DNA of 64,000 nucleotides from [Pseudomonas] carboxydohydrogena (GCF_029030725.1 NZ_CP113162.1:186001-250000), one strand, 5' to 3'; numbered from the stretch's first letter, positions 19,773 through 30,078 are shown. Notes: generated by a model from the letters alone, not told the origin. Program-made: numbers and translations.

Positions 19773-20454
19773 CCAGCTTCCAATTCGGATCGCGGGAGGA
19801 AACGTCACGTGAGAACGTCCAGACATCGGTGACATCGGTGAGCTTTTCAGGGTTGCCATCGATGACCGCACCGCCCTTGTCGCGCGTGGCGGTGATCATC
19901 TGCGAAACAAACCGAACGGTGAGGTGCGCGAGCTTGTCCCGGACACCGGCGCTGACGAGTTCGGCCTTGTCGATCGAAGCGAACTTGGTCTCGACCTTTT
20001 CGCCCTGCTGCTCGCGGCCCTTGATGACGGCCTCGAACCCATCATAGACCTCGGAGGACAACAGATCCTTCAGCGTGCGGCGGTCGCCATTGGCGAAGGC
20101 CAGCACGATCATCTCGTAGGCGCTTTTCGCGCCGGAGATGAAATGCTGCGCATTGAAGGACGGATCGGCGGCGGCAACCTGATCGAGGCCGGTGGCCAGT
20201 TCCGAATCGGGAGCGGCGATGCCCTTCCAGCGTTCGCGCGGCGAAACCGGATCGGCGGAAGGCGCCAAAGTCGCCTGATCGACGGCGGCGCCCGGCATGC
20301 GGACCACATTATTGTCGTTGCCCGTGGGGGCTACATCGCGCGTCACGCGATCGTATGGCGGCCGCTCGCTGCCGGTGCGCTGCCCAAGAACATTGCGCAG
20401 CCGCAGGAAAATAAAGACAGCCAAGGCCAAAAAGATGATGGTGTAAATGTCCAC
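19750..20454 (-). CDS. Tim44-domain protein
   Basis: 234 residues: a single N-terminal membrane helix (MDIYTIIFLALAVFIFL), a linker of about 70 residues, then a Tim44-like domain (about 95-230). Mitochondrial Tim44 tethers Hsp70 to the import channel. In alphaproteobacteria the homologue is an inner-membrane protein of unclear role, possibly in membrane-protein assembly. Its position opposite secB fits the usual order near the origin. The 3' end overlaps the start of mltA. Confidence 0.88.
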   Translation of the reverse strand: MDIYTIIFLALAVFIFLRLRNVLGQRTGSERPPYDRVTRDVAPTGNDNNVVRMPGAAVDQATLAPSADPVSPRERWKGIAAPDSELATGLDQVAAADPSFNAQHFISGAKSAYEMIVLAFANGDRRTLKDLLSSEVYDGFEAVIKGREQQGEKVETKFASIDKAELVSAGVRDKLAHLTVRFVSQMITATRDKGGAVIDGNPEKLTDVTDVWTFSRDVSSRDPNWKLVGTESGR

Positions 20455-20718
20455 GTTACGTCACTTCCGATCTGGCGTGTTCCCGTCCGGCACGGGGTTA
20501 TGTAAGCACGAAAGATAGCCGCGCCACCGTGTCTTAAATCCTTAACGTGGCGGCCGTCAGGCTCCCGATTGCGGTAATTATTATGATTCTAGCCCAATCC
20601 CTTGCTCCCAGCCAAGCTTTTGGCCCCGATCGGGACAGCCGTCCTTGTCGAGAGCGGCAGCCCTATGATAGCCACTGCGCCCAAACCAGCTTCCCAAACG
20701 AGATTGCAGGAGAGATCG

Positions 20719-21195
20719 ATGACTGACACCACTGCCGCTCCGGCCGAGGCCGCCGGTCCTCCGCAGCTTGGCGTTCTGACGCAATATATCAAGGATCTCT
20801 CCTTCGAGAATCCGAATGCACCTGCATCATTGTCGCAGCAGGACAAGCAGCCCGAAATCTCGATCCAGATCAATGTCGGCGCCACCAATCTCGGCGGCAC
20901 CGATTTCGAGGTCCTGCTCGCCATCGAGGGCAAGGCCAACAACGGCGACAAGGTGCTGTTCGCATTCGAGCTGGCCTATGCCGGCGTGTTCCGGATCGAG
21001 AACGTGCCGCAGGACAGCCTGCATCCGTTCGTGATGATCGAATGCCCCCGGCTTTTGTTCCCGTTCGCGCGCGAAATCGTCGCGACCGCGACCCGCAATG
21101 GCGGCTTCCCGCCCCTGATGCTCGATCCGGTGGATTTCGTCAGCCTCTATCGCCAGAACATGGCGCGCCAAGCCGAGCAGGCCAAGCCGAACTAG
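20719..21195 (+). CDS. secB: Protein-export chaperone SecB
   Basis: 158 residues. The SecB signature is visible in [16 protein letters not shown] (about 19-34) and [12 protein letters not shown], with the C-terminal helix ending in QAEQAKPN. Tetrameric SecB keeps preproteins unfolded and hands them to SecA. ATG 20719 follows GGAGAG; the frame is open upstream to 20602 but has no homology there. The 264-bp gap to the divergent Tim44-like gene contains an AT-rich stretch near 20575-20590. A strong terminator follows. Confidence 0.97.
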   Translation: MTDTTAAPAEAAGPPQLGVLTQYIKDLSFENPNAPASLSQQDKQPEISIQINVGATNLGGTDFEVLLAIEGKANNGDKVLFAFELAYAGVFRIENVPQDSLHPFVMIECPRLLFPFAREIVATATRNGGFPPLMLDPVDFVSLYRQNMARQAEQAKPN

Positions 21196-21216
21196 GCTCA
21201 GCCGGACTGAAGAAGA

Positions 21217-21241
21217 GCGGGCCCAACGGCCCGCTTTTTTA
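21217..21241 (+). terminator. Rho-independent terminator of secB
   Basis: GCGGGCC (21217-21223), loop CAAC, GGCCCGC (21228-21234), then six T. Perfect 7-bp GC stem, 22 bases after the secB stop. The T-run overlaps the stop codon of the convergent dnaQ. Confidence 0.9.
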
Positions 21242-21931
21242 TTCCGCGCCGGAAAATTCCCGCCAGACCGGATTGTCGCCCAGCGTCGCGACAAACGCGC
21301 GATGCGCTTCGATCTCTTGCGCCGTCACGCGTGGCGGCAGCGGCGCCTCACGCACGCGCCGTTCGACCTCGACCACACGGACCGACGTGGTTCGCGTTTC
21401 CGCGAGAATGAGCGAGGACTGCCGCGCGCCGATCAGATCGATATAGACTTCGGCAAGAAGCTCGGCATCGAGCAGCGCGCCGTGTTTGGTGCGTCGCGAA
21501 TTGTCGATCGCATAGCGCGAACAAAGATCGTCGAGCCTGTTGGAGACGCCCGGATGCTTGCGGCGCGCCAGCAGAAGCGTATCGACCAGCCGCTCGCGCG
21601 GAATCGCCGCTCGCTTGACCCGGTCCAGCTCCATGTTGATGAAGCCGATGTCGAAGGATGCGTTGTGGATGATCAGCGGCGCGTCGCCGATGAAGGCGAG
21701 GAAATCCTCCACCACCGTGGCGAACAGCGGCTTGTCCGACAGGAACTCCGACGACAGGCCGTGCACCGCGAACGCCTCCTGCGGCATGTCGCGCTCGGGA
21801 TTGATGTAGACGTGATAGGTCTGCCCGGTCGGCATGTGGTTGAACATCTCGACGCAGCCGATTTCCACCAGCCGATCGCCGCGCAGCGCATCGAGGCCGG
21901 TGGTTTCTGTGTCGAGAACGATTTCGCGCAT
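21239..21931 (-). CDS. dnaQ: DNA polymerase III epsilon subunit (3'-5' proofreading exonuclease)
   Basis: 230 residues. DEDDh exonuclease motifs: Asp7 and Glu9 in VLDTETTGL, HNASFD at 89-94, and a late HGALLDAELL segment with the catalytic His and last Asp. The C-terminal tail is the part that contacts the polymerase alpha subunit in homologues. It is 18 bases downstream of coaE in the ppsR-maf-coaE-dnaQ run, a gene order well known beside alphaproteobacterial origins. Confidence 0.96.
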   Translation of the reverse strand: MREIVLDTETTGLDALRGDRLVEIGCVEMFNHMPTGQTYHVYINPERDMPQEAFAVHGLSSEFLSDKPLFATVVEDFLAFIGDAPLIIHNASFDIGFINMELDRVKRAAIPRERLVDTLLLARRKHPGVSNRLDDLCSRYAIDNSRRTKHGALLDAELLAEVYIDLIGARQSSLILAETRTTSVRVVEVERRVREAPLPPRVTAQEIEAHRAFVATLGDNPVWREFSGAE

Positions 21932-21949
21932 CTTTGCTATCTCTTGGAA

Positions 21950-22549
21950 TCAGGAACGGCGCTGCGGCATGGTAGCGGCTTTCGTCAGAACATGGCGGAT
22001 TTGTTCGCGCGCGGAATCGAGCCCGTTCGACGTATCCACCACAAAATCCGCGCGGGCCCGCTTGTCGGCATCGCTCATCTGCCGTGCCAGAATCGTCTCA
22101 AGCTTGGCGGCCGTCATGTTCGGCCGCGCAAGAATCCGCGCATGCTGCACATCTTCCGGCGCGCTTACCACCAGCACGGCATCGACACGACTTTCCGCGC
22201 CGGTCTCGAACAGCAGCGGAATATCCAGCACCGCGACCGGCGCGCCGGCCCGTTCCGCACCGGCGAGAAATTCCTTTTCGTGCGCGCGCAGCATCGGATG
22301 CACGATCGCCTCAAGCCGCTTCATGGCCGGCGCGTTGCCGACGACATGCGCGGACAGTTTCTCGCGATCGACCCCGCCTGCCCCGGTCGTTCCCGGAAAC
22401 GCCTGCTCGACCGCCGCGACCGCCTCGTCCTCATACAGGCGATGCACGGTGGCGTCGGCGTCATAGACAGGCACGCCAAGTTCCATGAACAACTCCGCCG
22501 TGGTGGACTTGCCCATTCCGATCGATCCGGTCAATCCGAGCACGAACAT
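21950..22549 (-). CDS. coaE: Dephospho-CoA kinase
   Basis: 199 residues. P-loop [12 protein letters not shown] is at 5-16, and DADATVH and the later DIPLLFETG are typical of CoaE, which performs the last step of CoA synthesis. ATG 22549 is preferred over TTG 22555 because AGGG lies at the right distance, across the maf stop codon; ten bases separate the two genes. Confidence 0.96.
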   Translation of the reverse strand: MFVLGLTGSIGMGKSTTAELFMELGVPVYDADATVHRLYEDEAVAAVEQAFPGTTGAGGVDREKLSAHVVGNAPAMKRLEAIVHPMLRAHEKEFLAGAERAGAPVAVLDIPLLFETGAESRVDAVLVVSAPEDVQHARILARPNMTAAKLETILARQMSDADKRARADFVVDTSNGLDSAREQIRHVLTKAATMPQRRS

Positions 22550-22558
22550 CGGCAATCC

Positions 22559-23167
22559 CTAGCGCAATGGCGCGAGACCAAGCCCGCGCAGGAAATCGAG
22601 CAACGGCAGCAGCGGCAGGCCGAGGATGGTGAAGTAATCCCCCTCGATGCGCTCGAACAGATGCACGCCCGCGCCCTCCAACTGATAGCCGCCGACGCTC
22701 GCCGTGACCGCTTCCCCCGCGAGATCGAGATAGGCTTCCACCTGTGCATCGCTTAAAGGCCGCATGGTCATCCGCGCGGTCGAGAGGGATTCGAACAAAA
22801 TCTCCTCGCCTCTCGCGACCGCCACCGCCGAGTGCAGTTCATGCGTGCGGCCGCACATGGATTTCAACTGCACGCGCGCCTGCGCCCGATTGTCGGCCTT
22901 GGCAAAAATCCGTGACCCGAGCGCCAGCGTCTGATCGGCTCCGATCACGTAAGCGGCGCGATGCGCGCGGCCGACATGCAGTGCCTTTTCTTTTGCAAGC
23001 AATGCGGCCACGGCGGCCGCATCAGAAAGGCCCGACGATTGCTCGATTGCGCGTTCATCGATGTTCGCGGGCAACGCCTCGAATTCGATGTTCGCGCCGC
23101 GCAGCAACGCCTGCCGCGCGGCACTTTGCGACGCCAGGATCAACCGGGGTGAGGAAATCTCCGTCAT
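22559..23167 (-). CDS. maf: Maf-type nucleoside triphosphate pyrophosphatase
   Basis: 202 residues. The N-terminal LILASQSAARQALL and the later IGADQTLAL are Maf hallmarks. Maf proteins hydrolyse dTTP/UTP or modified pyrimidine triphosphates and are thought to sanitise nucleotide pools. The gene starts three bases after the ppsR stop. In Caulobacter aroE lies between maf and coaE; here coaE follows directly. Confidence 0.93.
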   Translation of the reverse strand: MTEISSPRLILASQSAARQALLRGANIEFEALPANIDERAIEQSSGLSDAAAVAALLAKEKALHVGRAHRAAYVIGADQTLALGSRIFAKADNRAQARVQLKSMCGRTHELHSAVAVARGEEILFESLSTARMTMRPLSDAQVEAYLDLAGEAVTASVGGYQLEGAGVHLFERIEGDYFTILGLPLLPLLDFLRGLGLAPLR

Positions 23168-23170
23168 CTT

Positions 23171-24022
23171 TTACGTGCGCTGCCGCTGCCGGTCGGCGTG
23201 GAGTTTCATCACCGCGGCGGCCGTCTCCTCGATAGAACGGCGGGTGACGTCGAGCAGCGGCCAGTCGTATTTGGCGCTGAGCTTGCGCGCGAACGCAACC
23301 TCCTCCGCCACCGACTGGCGCTCGACATAGGCATCCTCGCCGATCCGGCCGAGACCACCCGCCGCGCCCATGCCGAGCAGCCGGTTCTGGCGCACCTGCA
23401 CCAGCCGTTCCGGCGTGGCATGCAGGCTCACCACCAGCGGCTTTACCAGCGTCTCAAGCTGCGGCGGAATCGGGATGCCGGGCACCAGCGGCACATTGGC
23501 GGTGCGGATACCGCGATTGGCCAGATAGATCGAGGTCGGCGTCTTCGAGGTACGCGAGACGCCGACCAGCACCACGTCGGCTTCTTCCAGCCCTTCGACA
23601 TGCTGCCCGTCGTCATGCATCATGGTGTAGTTCAGCGCGTCGATGCGCTTGAAATAATCCGAATTGAGTGTGTGCTGCGCGCCGACGCGCTGGGATGTTT
23701 CGCGGCCGAGATAGGCGCGGAACAACTCCATCACCGGGCCGATGATCGACAGGCTCGGAATGTTGATTTCCTTGCACTTGGCTTCCAGCCGCTCCACCAG
23801 ATCCTTTTCCAGCAGCGTGAACAGCACGATACCCGGCGCCTCCTCGATCTCGGCGAGCACGCGGTCAAGCTGCTTCTGGCTGCGCACCAGGGGGTAGACG
23901 TGCTCCACAGGCGTGACGTTGGAATATTGAGCGGCCACCGCACGCGCCACCATGATGATCGTCTCGCCGGTCGAGTCCGAGATCATGTGAAGATGAAAAT
24001 AATTATTGGCGGTGGTCGGCAT
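23171..24022 (-). CDS. ppsR: Pyruvate, phosphate/water dikinase regulatory protein (DUF299, kinase-pyrophosphorylase)
   Basis: 283 residues. The family P-loop GVSRTSKT is at 154-161, and the N-terminus has [13 protein letters not shown]. These bifunctional enzymes phosphorylate (with ADP) and dephosphorylate (with Pi) a Thr of pyruvate phosphate dikinase or PEP synthase. Which target exists here cannot be seen in the window. It is the first gene of a leftward operon that starts at the edge of the candidate origin; the Caulobacter gene beside the origin (RP001-type) belongs to the same family as far as I recall. Confidence 0.94.
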   Translation of the reverse strand: MPTTANNYFHLHMISDSTGETIIMVARAVAAQYSNVTPVEHVYPLVRSQKQLDRVLAEIEEAPGIVLFTLLEKDLVERLEAKCKEINIPSLSIIGPVMELFRAYLGRETSQRVGAQHTLNSDYFKRIDALNYTMMHDDGQHVEGLEEADVVLVGVSRTSKTPTSIYLANRGIRTANVPLVPGIPIPPQLETLVKPLVVSLHATPERLVQVRQNRLLGMGAAGGLGRIGEDAYVERQSVAEEVAFARKLSAKYDWPLLDVTRRSIEETAAAVMKLHADRQRQRT

Positions 24023-24565
24023 CGCGTTTCAGCCTCCCGTCCTGTTTGCCGCGTTCGTCGTTTTCGCTCTGTGCATTGCTGTGAATCCGTGTGGGCAGAT
24101 CGGCATGTTCGCCGGTCGCCCGGAGGGGCTTGCGTAAAACCTCGCCGGTTGTTCACATCGCTGTTTTCGGGATGCAACCGTCCGGTCCGTAAAAAGTGTA
24201 ACGGGGTTATGTGGATTTGTCTCGAACAATGCGGCCGGGATAATCTGGCAAGGCGTTGCGATAAATATGGTTTTATCGACCGCAGCCGATGGCGCCGGAA
24301 TCGGGGATAATGTCCGGAGATGTTGAAAACGGTGCAAGAAACACAGGACGGTTTTGAACCGTCGCAATCCACCGTTACACAGACTCAAACCTTAAGAATC
24401 TAAAAGATTGATAGAGGAAGGAATGGATGCGGAAAGACCCGATCCTGTGGCTCTCCTCCGTAACGGCTTTGCGATGGGATCGTTCCGGAAAGTCACGATG
24501 AGCGGTTGCAGGGTCCCGGATTTTTGGCGATATCAGGTCCTTCTTTTCCGACGAAGGCTGTCCCG
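24023..24565. other. Candidate chromosomal replication origin (543 bp without a gene)
   Basis: It lies between divergent ppsR and hemJ-rho, with maf, coaE, dnaQ and secB on one side and mnmE-mnmG-rsmG-parA-parB on the other, as around the Caulobacter and several rhizobial origins. The middle is relatively AT-rich. Three 7/9 matches to the DnaA box TTATCCACA are present: 24149-24157 (TTGTTCACA), 24210-24218 (TGTGGATTT, reverse) and 24273-24281 (TTATCGACC). Also seen: CGATAAA-N6-TTTATCG at 24259-24278, GACGGTT-TTG-AACCGTC at 24347-24363, two GGGATAAT, and four GANTC sites (24083, 24298, 24382, 24396). No perfect DnaA box exists. An open frame at 24408-24605 has no recognisable protein. Confidence 0.55.
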
Positions 24566-24988
24566 ATGTACGAGTGGATCAAGGCGCTGCACATTCTCGC
24601 GGTGATTTCCTGGATGGCCGGGATGCTCTATCTGCCCCGGCTGATGGTTTATCATTGCGCCGCCGAGATCGGTTCGCAGCAGTCCGAAACCTTCAAGATC
24701 ATGGAATGGCGGCTTCTGAAGATCATCATCAACCCGGCGATGGTAGTCACCTGGCTTGCCGGAGGATGGCTGGTCTGGCAGGGCGGCTGGTACATGTCCG
24801 GCTGGTTTCACGTCAAATTCGCTCTCCTCATCGTGATGTCGGCGATTCACGGCATTCTGGTGCGCCGGGTGAAGGATTTCGCCGCCGATCGCAACACGCG
24901 CAGCGCCAGATATTTCCGGATAATCAACGAAGTGCCGGCCGCCTTGATGGTCGGCATCGTCATTCTGGTGGTGGTGAAGCCGTTTTAA
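24566..24988 (+). CDS. hemJ: Protoporphyrinogen IX oxidase HemJ
   Basis: 140 residues with four membrane helices. ALHILAVISWMAGMLYLPRL (8-27, containing conserved His9) and a later conserved Lys/Arg-rich turn are typical of HemJ (UPF0093), the enzyme that oxidises protoporphyrinogen IX in most alphaproteobacteria. ATG 24566 follows GAAGG by eight bases; the frame is open to 24506 but is not conserved there. It lies next to rho, as usual, but no hemE is beside it. Confidence 0.93.
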   Translation: MYEWIKALHILAVISWMAGMLYLPRLMVYHCAAEIGSQQSETFKIMEWRLLKIIINPAMVVTWLAGGWLVWQGGWYMSGWFHVKFALLIVMSAIHGILVRRVKDFAADRNTRSARYFRIINEVPAALMVGIVILVVVKPF

Positions 24989-25051
24989 GGTTTCTCCGCC
25001 TTTTCGCCTTCATCCTGCGCAAACTGATGGCTCCGCTGCCTCAAGGATGTT

Positions 25052-25080
25052 CTTGCGCGGCGGGGACTGATTTTCTATAT
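25052..25080 (+). promoter_or_regulatory. Sigma-70-type promoter of rho
   Basis: CTTGCG and CTATAT separated by 17 bases, very close to the alphaproteobacterial consensus CTTGAC-N17-CTATAT. Transcription from about 25087 would leave an untranslated leader near 195 bases before rho. Long rho leaders are used for autoregulation in enterobacteria; here this is inference. Confidence 0.6.
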
Positions 25081-25282
25081 TCGTCTCATCCTTCCGAACG
25101 CAGGCGGATGTGATGCGCTCCGGTTCTCACCGGTCGCCACATCAAGCTCGAAGCCGCCCGGCACCTTTCTCAGCCCGAGATTCCGGACAAGTCCTTCAGA
25201 CAGGCCCTGCGCTAACCGAGACCTTTCTTTTCGCATTTCGCAGGCGAAAACCCCCTTCTCTACTTCTCATCAGGATACTCCC

Positions 25283-26548
25283 ATGCGGGAAATGAAACTT
25301 CAGGACCTCAAGGCCAAGACGCCGGCCGAACTCGTCTCGTTCGCCGAAGAACTCGGGGTCGAAAACGCCAGCACCATGCGCAAGCAGGAGCTGATGTTCG
25401 CCATTCTCAAGCTGCTGGCGAGCCAGGAAACCGACATCATCGGCGAAGGCGTCGTCGAGATCCTCTCCGACGGCTTTGGCTTCCTGCGTTCTTCTGACGC
25501 CAACTATCTGCCGGGTCCGGACGACATCTACGTCTCACCCTCGCAGATCCGCCGCTTCGGCCTGCGCACCGGGGACACCATCGAAGGCCAGATTCGATCT
25601 CCAAAGGAAGGTGAGCGTTATTTCGCGCTGCTCAAGGTCAACACGCTGAACTTCGAGGACCCGGAAAAGTCCAAACACAAGGTCAATTTCGACAACCTCA
25701 CGCCGCTGTTTCCCGACGAGCGCTTCAAGCTGGAACTGGACGATCCGACCCGAAAGGATCTGTCGCCGCGCGTGATCGATATCGTGGCGCCCATCGGCAA
25801 GGGCCAGCGCGCGCTGATCGTGGCGCCGCCGCGCACCGGCAAGACCGTGCTGATGCAAAACATCGCCCACGCCATCACCACCAATCATCCGGAATGCTAT
25901 CTGATCGTGCTTCTGATCGACGAGCGCCCGGAAGAAGTCACCGATATGCAGCGCTCGGTGAAGGGCGAGGTTGTCTCCTCCACCTTCGACGAACCTGCGG
26001 TGCGTCACGTTCAGGTCGCTGAAATGGTAATCGAGAAAGCCAAGCGTCTGGTCGAACACGGCCGCGACGTGGTGATCCTGCTTGATTCGATCACCCGCCT
26101 TGGTCGCGCCTACAACACCGTGGTGCCGTCATCCGGCAAGGTACTGACCGGCGGTGTCGATGCCAACGCGCTGCAACGCCCGAAGCGCTTCTTCGGCGCG
26201 GCGCGCAACATCGAGGAAGGTGGATCGCTCACCATCATCGCGACCGCGCTGGTCGATACCGGCAGCCGCATGGACGAAGTGATCTTCGAGGAGTTCAAGG
26301 GCACCGGCAACTCCGAACTCATCCTTGACCGCAAGGTGTCCGACAAGCGCACCTTCCCGGCGATCGACATCGCGCGCTCCGGCACGCGCAAGGAAGAGCT
26401 CATCACCGATCCGCAGCTGCTCAAGAAGATGTATGTGCTGCGACGCATCCTCAACCCGATGGGTACGATGGATGCGATCGAGTTCCTGCTCGACAAGCTG
26501 CGCTCGACCAAGAACAACGCCGAGTTCTTCGATTCGATGAACACCTGA
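25283..26548 (+). CDS. rho: Transcription termination factor Rho
   Basis: 421 residues, normal for Rho. The N-terminal RNA-binding domain (about 1-125) contains GFGFLRS and [13 protein letters not shown] of the primary RNA site. The ATPase domain has Walker A APPRTGKT (181-188), followed by the Q-loop region ([11 protein letters not shown]) and R-loop. The hexamer translocates on RNA and releases RNA polymerase. Start ATG 25283 has CAGGATA about eight bases upstream; ATG 25292 is an alternative. Confidence 0.98.
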   Translation: MREMKLQDLKAKTPAELVSFAEELGVENASTMRKQELMFAILKLLASQETDIIGEGVVEILSDGFGFLRSSDANYLPGPDDIYVSPSQIRRFGLRTGDTIEGQIRSPKEGERYFALLKVNTLNFEDPEKSKHKVNFDNLTPLFPDERFKLELDDPTRKDLSPRVIDIVAPIGKGQRALIVAPPRTGKTVLMQNIAHAITTNHPECYLIVLLIDERPEEVTDMQRSVKGEVVSSTFDEPAVRHVQVAEMVIEKAKRLVEHGRDVVILLDSITRLGRAYNTVVPSSGKVLTGGVDANALQRPKRFFGAARNIEEGGSLTIIATALVDTGSRMDEVIFEEFKGTGNSELILDRKVSDKRTFPAIDIARSGTRKEELITDPQLLKKMYVLRRILNPMGTMDAIEFLLDKLRSTKNNAEFFDSMNT

Positions 26549-26570
26549 GTGGCATATGCCGTTCGTTCTC

Positions 26571-26603
26571 AAGGCCCGGCTATGTGCCGGGCCTTTTGTT
26601 TTG
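26571..26603 (+). terminator. Rho-independent terminator of rho
   Basis: AAGGCCCGGC (26571-26580), loop TATGT, GCCGGGCCTT (26586-26595), then TTGTTTTG. Perfect 10-bp stem. It ends just before the stop codon of the convergent yyaL gene. Confidence 0.9.
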
Positions 26604-26604
26604 A

Positions 26605-28656
26605 TTACTGCAACAACTGGCTCGCGGGCGCGCTCTCGCGAAGAACCAATGCGGCCAGTGCATCCGGCTTCGTCACCGGCAGCGAGCAGGTTTGACCACG
26701 ACAGACGAACGCCGCCGCTCCTCCGCCTGGCGTAATCTTGTCGGTGGCCGGATGGTGCGACGGCAGTTTGGCGGGGTCCGGCACATGCAGGACGATGGTG
26801 CTGGCATGAGGCAATGCGCGCGCTGCTTTAAGCAGCGCCTGCGCTTCCTCGCCCTGCCCTGTCACGATGATCTCCGCGCCTGCGAGATAAAGGTCGAGTG
26901 CGTTAAGCAGCGAGAGATGGCCGAACATGTTGGCGGCCGCGACCGGCAGCAGATGCTTGAACAGCATATCGAGCTGACGCCGCCAGCGCTCATCGCCGGT
27001 GAGGACGGCCAGCCGCGCGAGGTTCTGCGCTGTGAGTCCAACATGGTTGGGTATTGCGTCGTCCACGGTGGAGTGCGGCCGCAGGATCAACCCTTCGGCG
27101 TCGTCGGAGGTGAGGAAGTAGCCACCATGCTGCGGGTCGTCGTAATGCGTATCGAGGTCGGCCTGCCACAGCACCGCCTGATCGAGAAACAGATGGTCGC
27201 CGGTTGCTTCGTGCAGCGCCAGCGCGGCGCGGATCATTGCGGCGTTGTCCGAGGCAAGGGCCGGTTGCAGCAGTTTTCCCGCGCGCCATGAGTGGCCGAG
27301 ACGATCGCGCCGGCTCATGGTGGTGGTGACGAATCCGAACGCGGTCGCGGCCAGCGTCAGCCATTCCGGCCGGTCGAACGCATTGGCCGCATGCGCAAGG
27401 GCTGCGATGGTCAGTCCGTTCCAGTCGGCCAGCACCTTGTCGTCGAGGCCGGGATGGATGCGCTGCGCGCGCGCGCGGAACAGGATCGCGCGCAGCGCTG
27501 CAAGCTGCTCGGCTTCCGTCGCGGTTTCACTTCCATCATCAAGCCGGTTGAGGATGGTGTGCCCCTCGAAATTGCCCTCGGCGGTGACGCCGTATTTGGC
27601 GGCGAAGAACGTCGCGTCGTCAGGGCCGAGCAGATGTGCGATCTCCGCCTGCGACCAGACGTAGAATTTTCCCTCCTCGCCTTCGCTGTCGGCATCGAGC
27701 GAGGATGCGAAGCCACCCTCCTTCGTCAGCATCTCGCGCTTGAGCCAGCTAACGGTCTCTTCGGCGCGCTGGCAATAAAGCGCGTTTGGCGCGCGCGCGT
27801 GCTCCAGCGCCAGCATGTCGAGGATCTGCGCGTTGTCGTACAGCATCTTCTCGAAATGCGGCACCAGCCACTTGGCATCGACCGAATAGCGCGCATAGCC
27901 GCCGCCGAGATGATCGTAAATGCCGCCCTGGCTCATCTGCGTCAGCGCCAGATTCGTCGTGATGAAATAGCGCTCGTCGCCGGTGCGCGCGCCGGCGCGC
28001 CAGAGAAATTCGAGCATCGAACATTGCGGAAATTTCGGCGCGCCGCGCAGTCCGCCATTTGTCGGATCGGTCGCGCGCGCGATCGAGACCGCCGCGTTGT
28101 CGAGTTCCTTGAGGCCGATGGATGCAGCGTCGGCGCTGCCGCGCTGGCTCAGGCTTTTTTCAATGGCATTCTTGTTGGCGGCGATCTTGCCGGGCTCGTC
28201 GCGGAAAATCCGCGCCAGTTCGCGCAGCACATCGACGAAGGCGGCGCGGCCATATTGCGCGGTCTTCGGAAAATAAGTGCCGCCCCACACCGGCGCGCCA
28301 TCGGGCGTGAGAAACATCGTCAGCGGCCAGCCGCCCTGCTCGCCCAGCAGGTGCAGCGCGTTCATGTAGATCTGGTCGATGTCCGGCCGCTCCTCGCGGT
28401 CGACCTTGATGCAGACGAACAGCTCGTTCATCACCGCCGCGGTGGCGTCGTCCTCGAAGCTTTCATGCGCCATCACGTGGCACCAATGGCAGGCGGCGTA
28501 GCCGACCGAGAGCAGGATCGGCTTGCCGGTTTTCTGCGCCTCGGCGAGGGCTTCCGGCCCCCACGGCCACCAGTCGACCGGATTGTGCTGGTGTTGCAGC
28601 AGATAGGGGCTGGTTTCCCCGGCCAGACGGTTTGTGTGCGATGCAACATTTTCCAT
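26605..28656 (-). CDS. yyaL: YyaL/DUF255 thioredoxin-domain protein
   Basis: 683 residues. The N-terminal thioredoxin-like domain has [14 protein letters not shown] and CHWCH at 56-60 (a CxxC variant: ACHWCHVM), and the rest is an (alpha/alpha)6 barrel like N-acylglucosamine 2-epimerase. Homologues include bacterial YyaL and animal SPATA20; no reaction is established. It is transcribed away from mnmE and toward rho, interrupting the rho-mnmE neighbourhood seen in related genomes. A perfect palindrome GCAATATATTGC lies 16 bases upstream of its start. Confidence 0.93.
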   Translation of the reverse strand: MENVASHTNRLAGETSPYLLQHQHNPVDWWPWGPEALAEAQKTGKPILLSVGYAACHWCHVMAHESFEDDATAAVMNELFVCIKVDREERPDIDQIYMNALHLLGEQGGWPLTMFLTPDGAPVWGGTYFPKTAQYGRAAFVDVLRELARIFRDEPGKIAANKNAIEKSLSQRGSADAASIGLKELDNAAVSIARATDPTNGGLRGAPKFPQCSMLEFLWRAGARTGDERYFITTNLALTQMSQGGIYDHLGGGYARYSVDAKWLVPHFEKMLYDNAQILDMLALEHARAPNALYCQRAEETVSWLKREMLTKEGGFASSLDADSEGEEGKFYVWSQAEIAHLLGPDDATFFAAKYGVTAEGNFEGHTILNRLDDGSETATEAEQLAALRAILFRARAQRIHPGLDDKVLADWNGLTIAALAHAANAFDRPEWLTLAATAFGFVTTTMSRRDRLGHSWRAGKLLQPALASDNAAMIRAALALHEATGDHLFLDQAVLWQADLDTHYDDPQHGGYFLTSDDAEGLILRPHSTVDDAIPNHVGLTAQNLARLAVLTGDERWRRQLDMLFKHLLPVAAANMFGHLSLLNALDLYLAGAEIIVTGQGEEAQALLKAARALPHASTIVLHVPDPAKLPSHHPATDKITPGGGAAAFVCRGQTCSLPVTKPDALAALVLRESAPASQLLQ

Positions 28657-28671
28657 GCTGCGGCTCCCTCA

Positions 28672-28683
28672 GCAATATATTGC
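28672..28683. promoter_or_regulatory. 12-bp perfect palindrome between yyaL and mnmE
   Basis: GCAATATATTGC in the 102-bp divergent gap. It could be an operator, or simply contain the -10 of the yyaL promoter (TATATT). Function is not shown. Confidence 0.3.
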
Positions 28684-28758
28684 ACCGCAGCAAAGCGGCG
28701 AAACCGGACGAATCGCGGTTTTCGGTTGCCCTTGCCCGCGCTGTCGAACAAATAAGCC

Positions 28759-30078
28759 ATGCCGTTGCAACCACCAACCATTTACGCGCTGGCCTCGGGC
28801 CGCCCGCCTTCCGCCATCGCCATCGTCCGCGTGTCGGGGCCGCAGGCGTCGGCGGCGCTGGGGACATTGTGCGGCCGCCTGCCCGGCCCCCGCGTCGCGA
28901 CACTGGCGACACTGACTTCGCCCGATACTGGCCCGGTCGATCAGGCTGTCGCGTTGTGGTTTCCGGCGCCCCATAGCGCGACCGGCGAGGACGTCGCCGA
29001 ATTCCAGTTGCATGGCGGACGGGCGGTGATCGCGGCGCTGTTCGCGGCGCTGGACAAGATCGAGGGCCTGCGTCCGGCCGAACCCGGCGAGTTCACGCGT
29101 CGCGCATTTGAGAACGGCAAGCTCGACCTCACCGAGGCCGAAGGTCTCGACGATCTCATTCATGCCGACACTGACCGGCAGCGGCGGCAGGCGCTGCGGC
29201 AGTTGCAGGGATTGCTCGGGCATCGCGCGCAGGACTGGCGCAGGCAGATCATCGAGGCGATGGCGCTGGTCGAGGCGGGCATCGATTTTTCCGACGAGGG
29301 CGATGTGTCTGCGGAGTTGATGGCACCGGCGTTGCGGCGCGTCGATGCGCTGAAAAACAAAATTCAAGAAACCCTTGCGGCATCGGCGCAAAGTGAACGC
29401 CTGCGCGAAGGCTTGCAGGTCGCGATCGCGGGCCCGCCGAACGCCGGCAAATCGACTTTGCTCAATCGTCTCGCGCGGCGCGAGGCCGCGATTGTATCGC
29501 CGCACGCCGGCACCACGCGTGACGTGATCGAAGTGCATCTCGATCTCGACGGCTATCCGGTGACGCTGATCGACACCGCGGGCCTGCGTGAGACCAGCGA
29601 TCCGGTCGAGCAGGAGGGCGTGCGCCGTGCGCGCGCGCGCGCGGAAGCGGCCGATCTCGTTTTGTGGATGTGTGAGACGGACGACGATGTGCCGCCATCA
29701 TTTTCGGATGGCGCGCCGCGCTGGGTGGTCCGCAACAAGATTGATCTGGCGGCGGTGCCAGCGGGAGGCGAGGGCACGTTCGCGATTTCGGCGGCAACCG
29801 GGCAGGGCGTCGATCCGCTGGTCGGCGCTCTGGTCGAATTCGCGCAGACTTATTTCGGGGGCGGGGAGGCGGTGCTGGTGACGCGCGCCCGGCACCGGAC
29901 CTTGCTCACGGAGACGGTCGAAGCGCTGGGGCGGGCCGGTCAGCGGGCAGGTGAGGGAGACGAAATAGTCGCGGAGGAGCTTCGAATCGCGATTCACACA
30001 CTAGGACGGCTTTTGGGCCGCGTGGATGTGGAAGAGATTCTGGATTCGATCTTTCGGGAGTTCTGTATTGGTAAATGA
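28759..30078 (+). CDS. mnmE: tRNA modification GTPase MnmE
   Basis: 439 residues. N-terminal tetrahydrofolate-binding domain ([20 protein letters not shown]), a helical domain, and an inserted G domain with G1 GPPNAGKST (225-233), G2 GTTRD, G3 DTAG and G4 NKID. The last residues CIGK contain the essential C-terminal Cys. With MnmG it forms the complex that makes cmnm5U34 in certain tRNAs. It is followed, after three parS sites, by mnmG. Confidence 0.97.
   Translation: MPLQPPTIYALASGRPPSAIAIVRVSGPQASAALGTLCGRLPGPRVATLATLTSPDTGPVDQAVALWFPAPHSATGEDVAEFQLHGGRAVIAALFAALDKIEGLRPAEPGEFTRRAFENGKLDLTEAEGLDDLIHADTDRQRRQALRQLQGLLGHRAQDWRRQIIEAMALVEAGIDFSDEGDVSAELMAPALRRVDALKNKIQETLAASAQSERLREGLQVAIAGPPNAGKSTLLNRLARREAAIVSPHAGTTRDVIEVHLDLDGYPVTLIDTAGLRETSDPVEQEGVRRARARAEAADLVLWMCETDDDVPPSFSDGAPRWVVRNKIDLAAVPAGGEGTFAISAATGQGVDPLVGALVEFAQTYFGGGEAVLVTRARHRTLLTETVEALGRAGQRAGEGDEIVAEELRIAIHTLGRLLGRVDVEEILDSIFREFCIGK

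Noticed and set aside
24408-24605. Small open frame in the candidate origin; considered as a hemE remnant
   Set aside because: The translation shows no HemE motif and the frame overlaps the hemJ start in another frame.
25110-25295. Small open frame in the rho leader
   Set aside because: No Shine-Dalgarno sequence, no recognisable protein, overlaps the rho start; considered non-coding leader.
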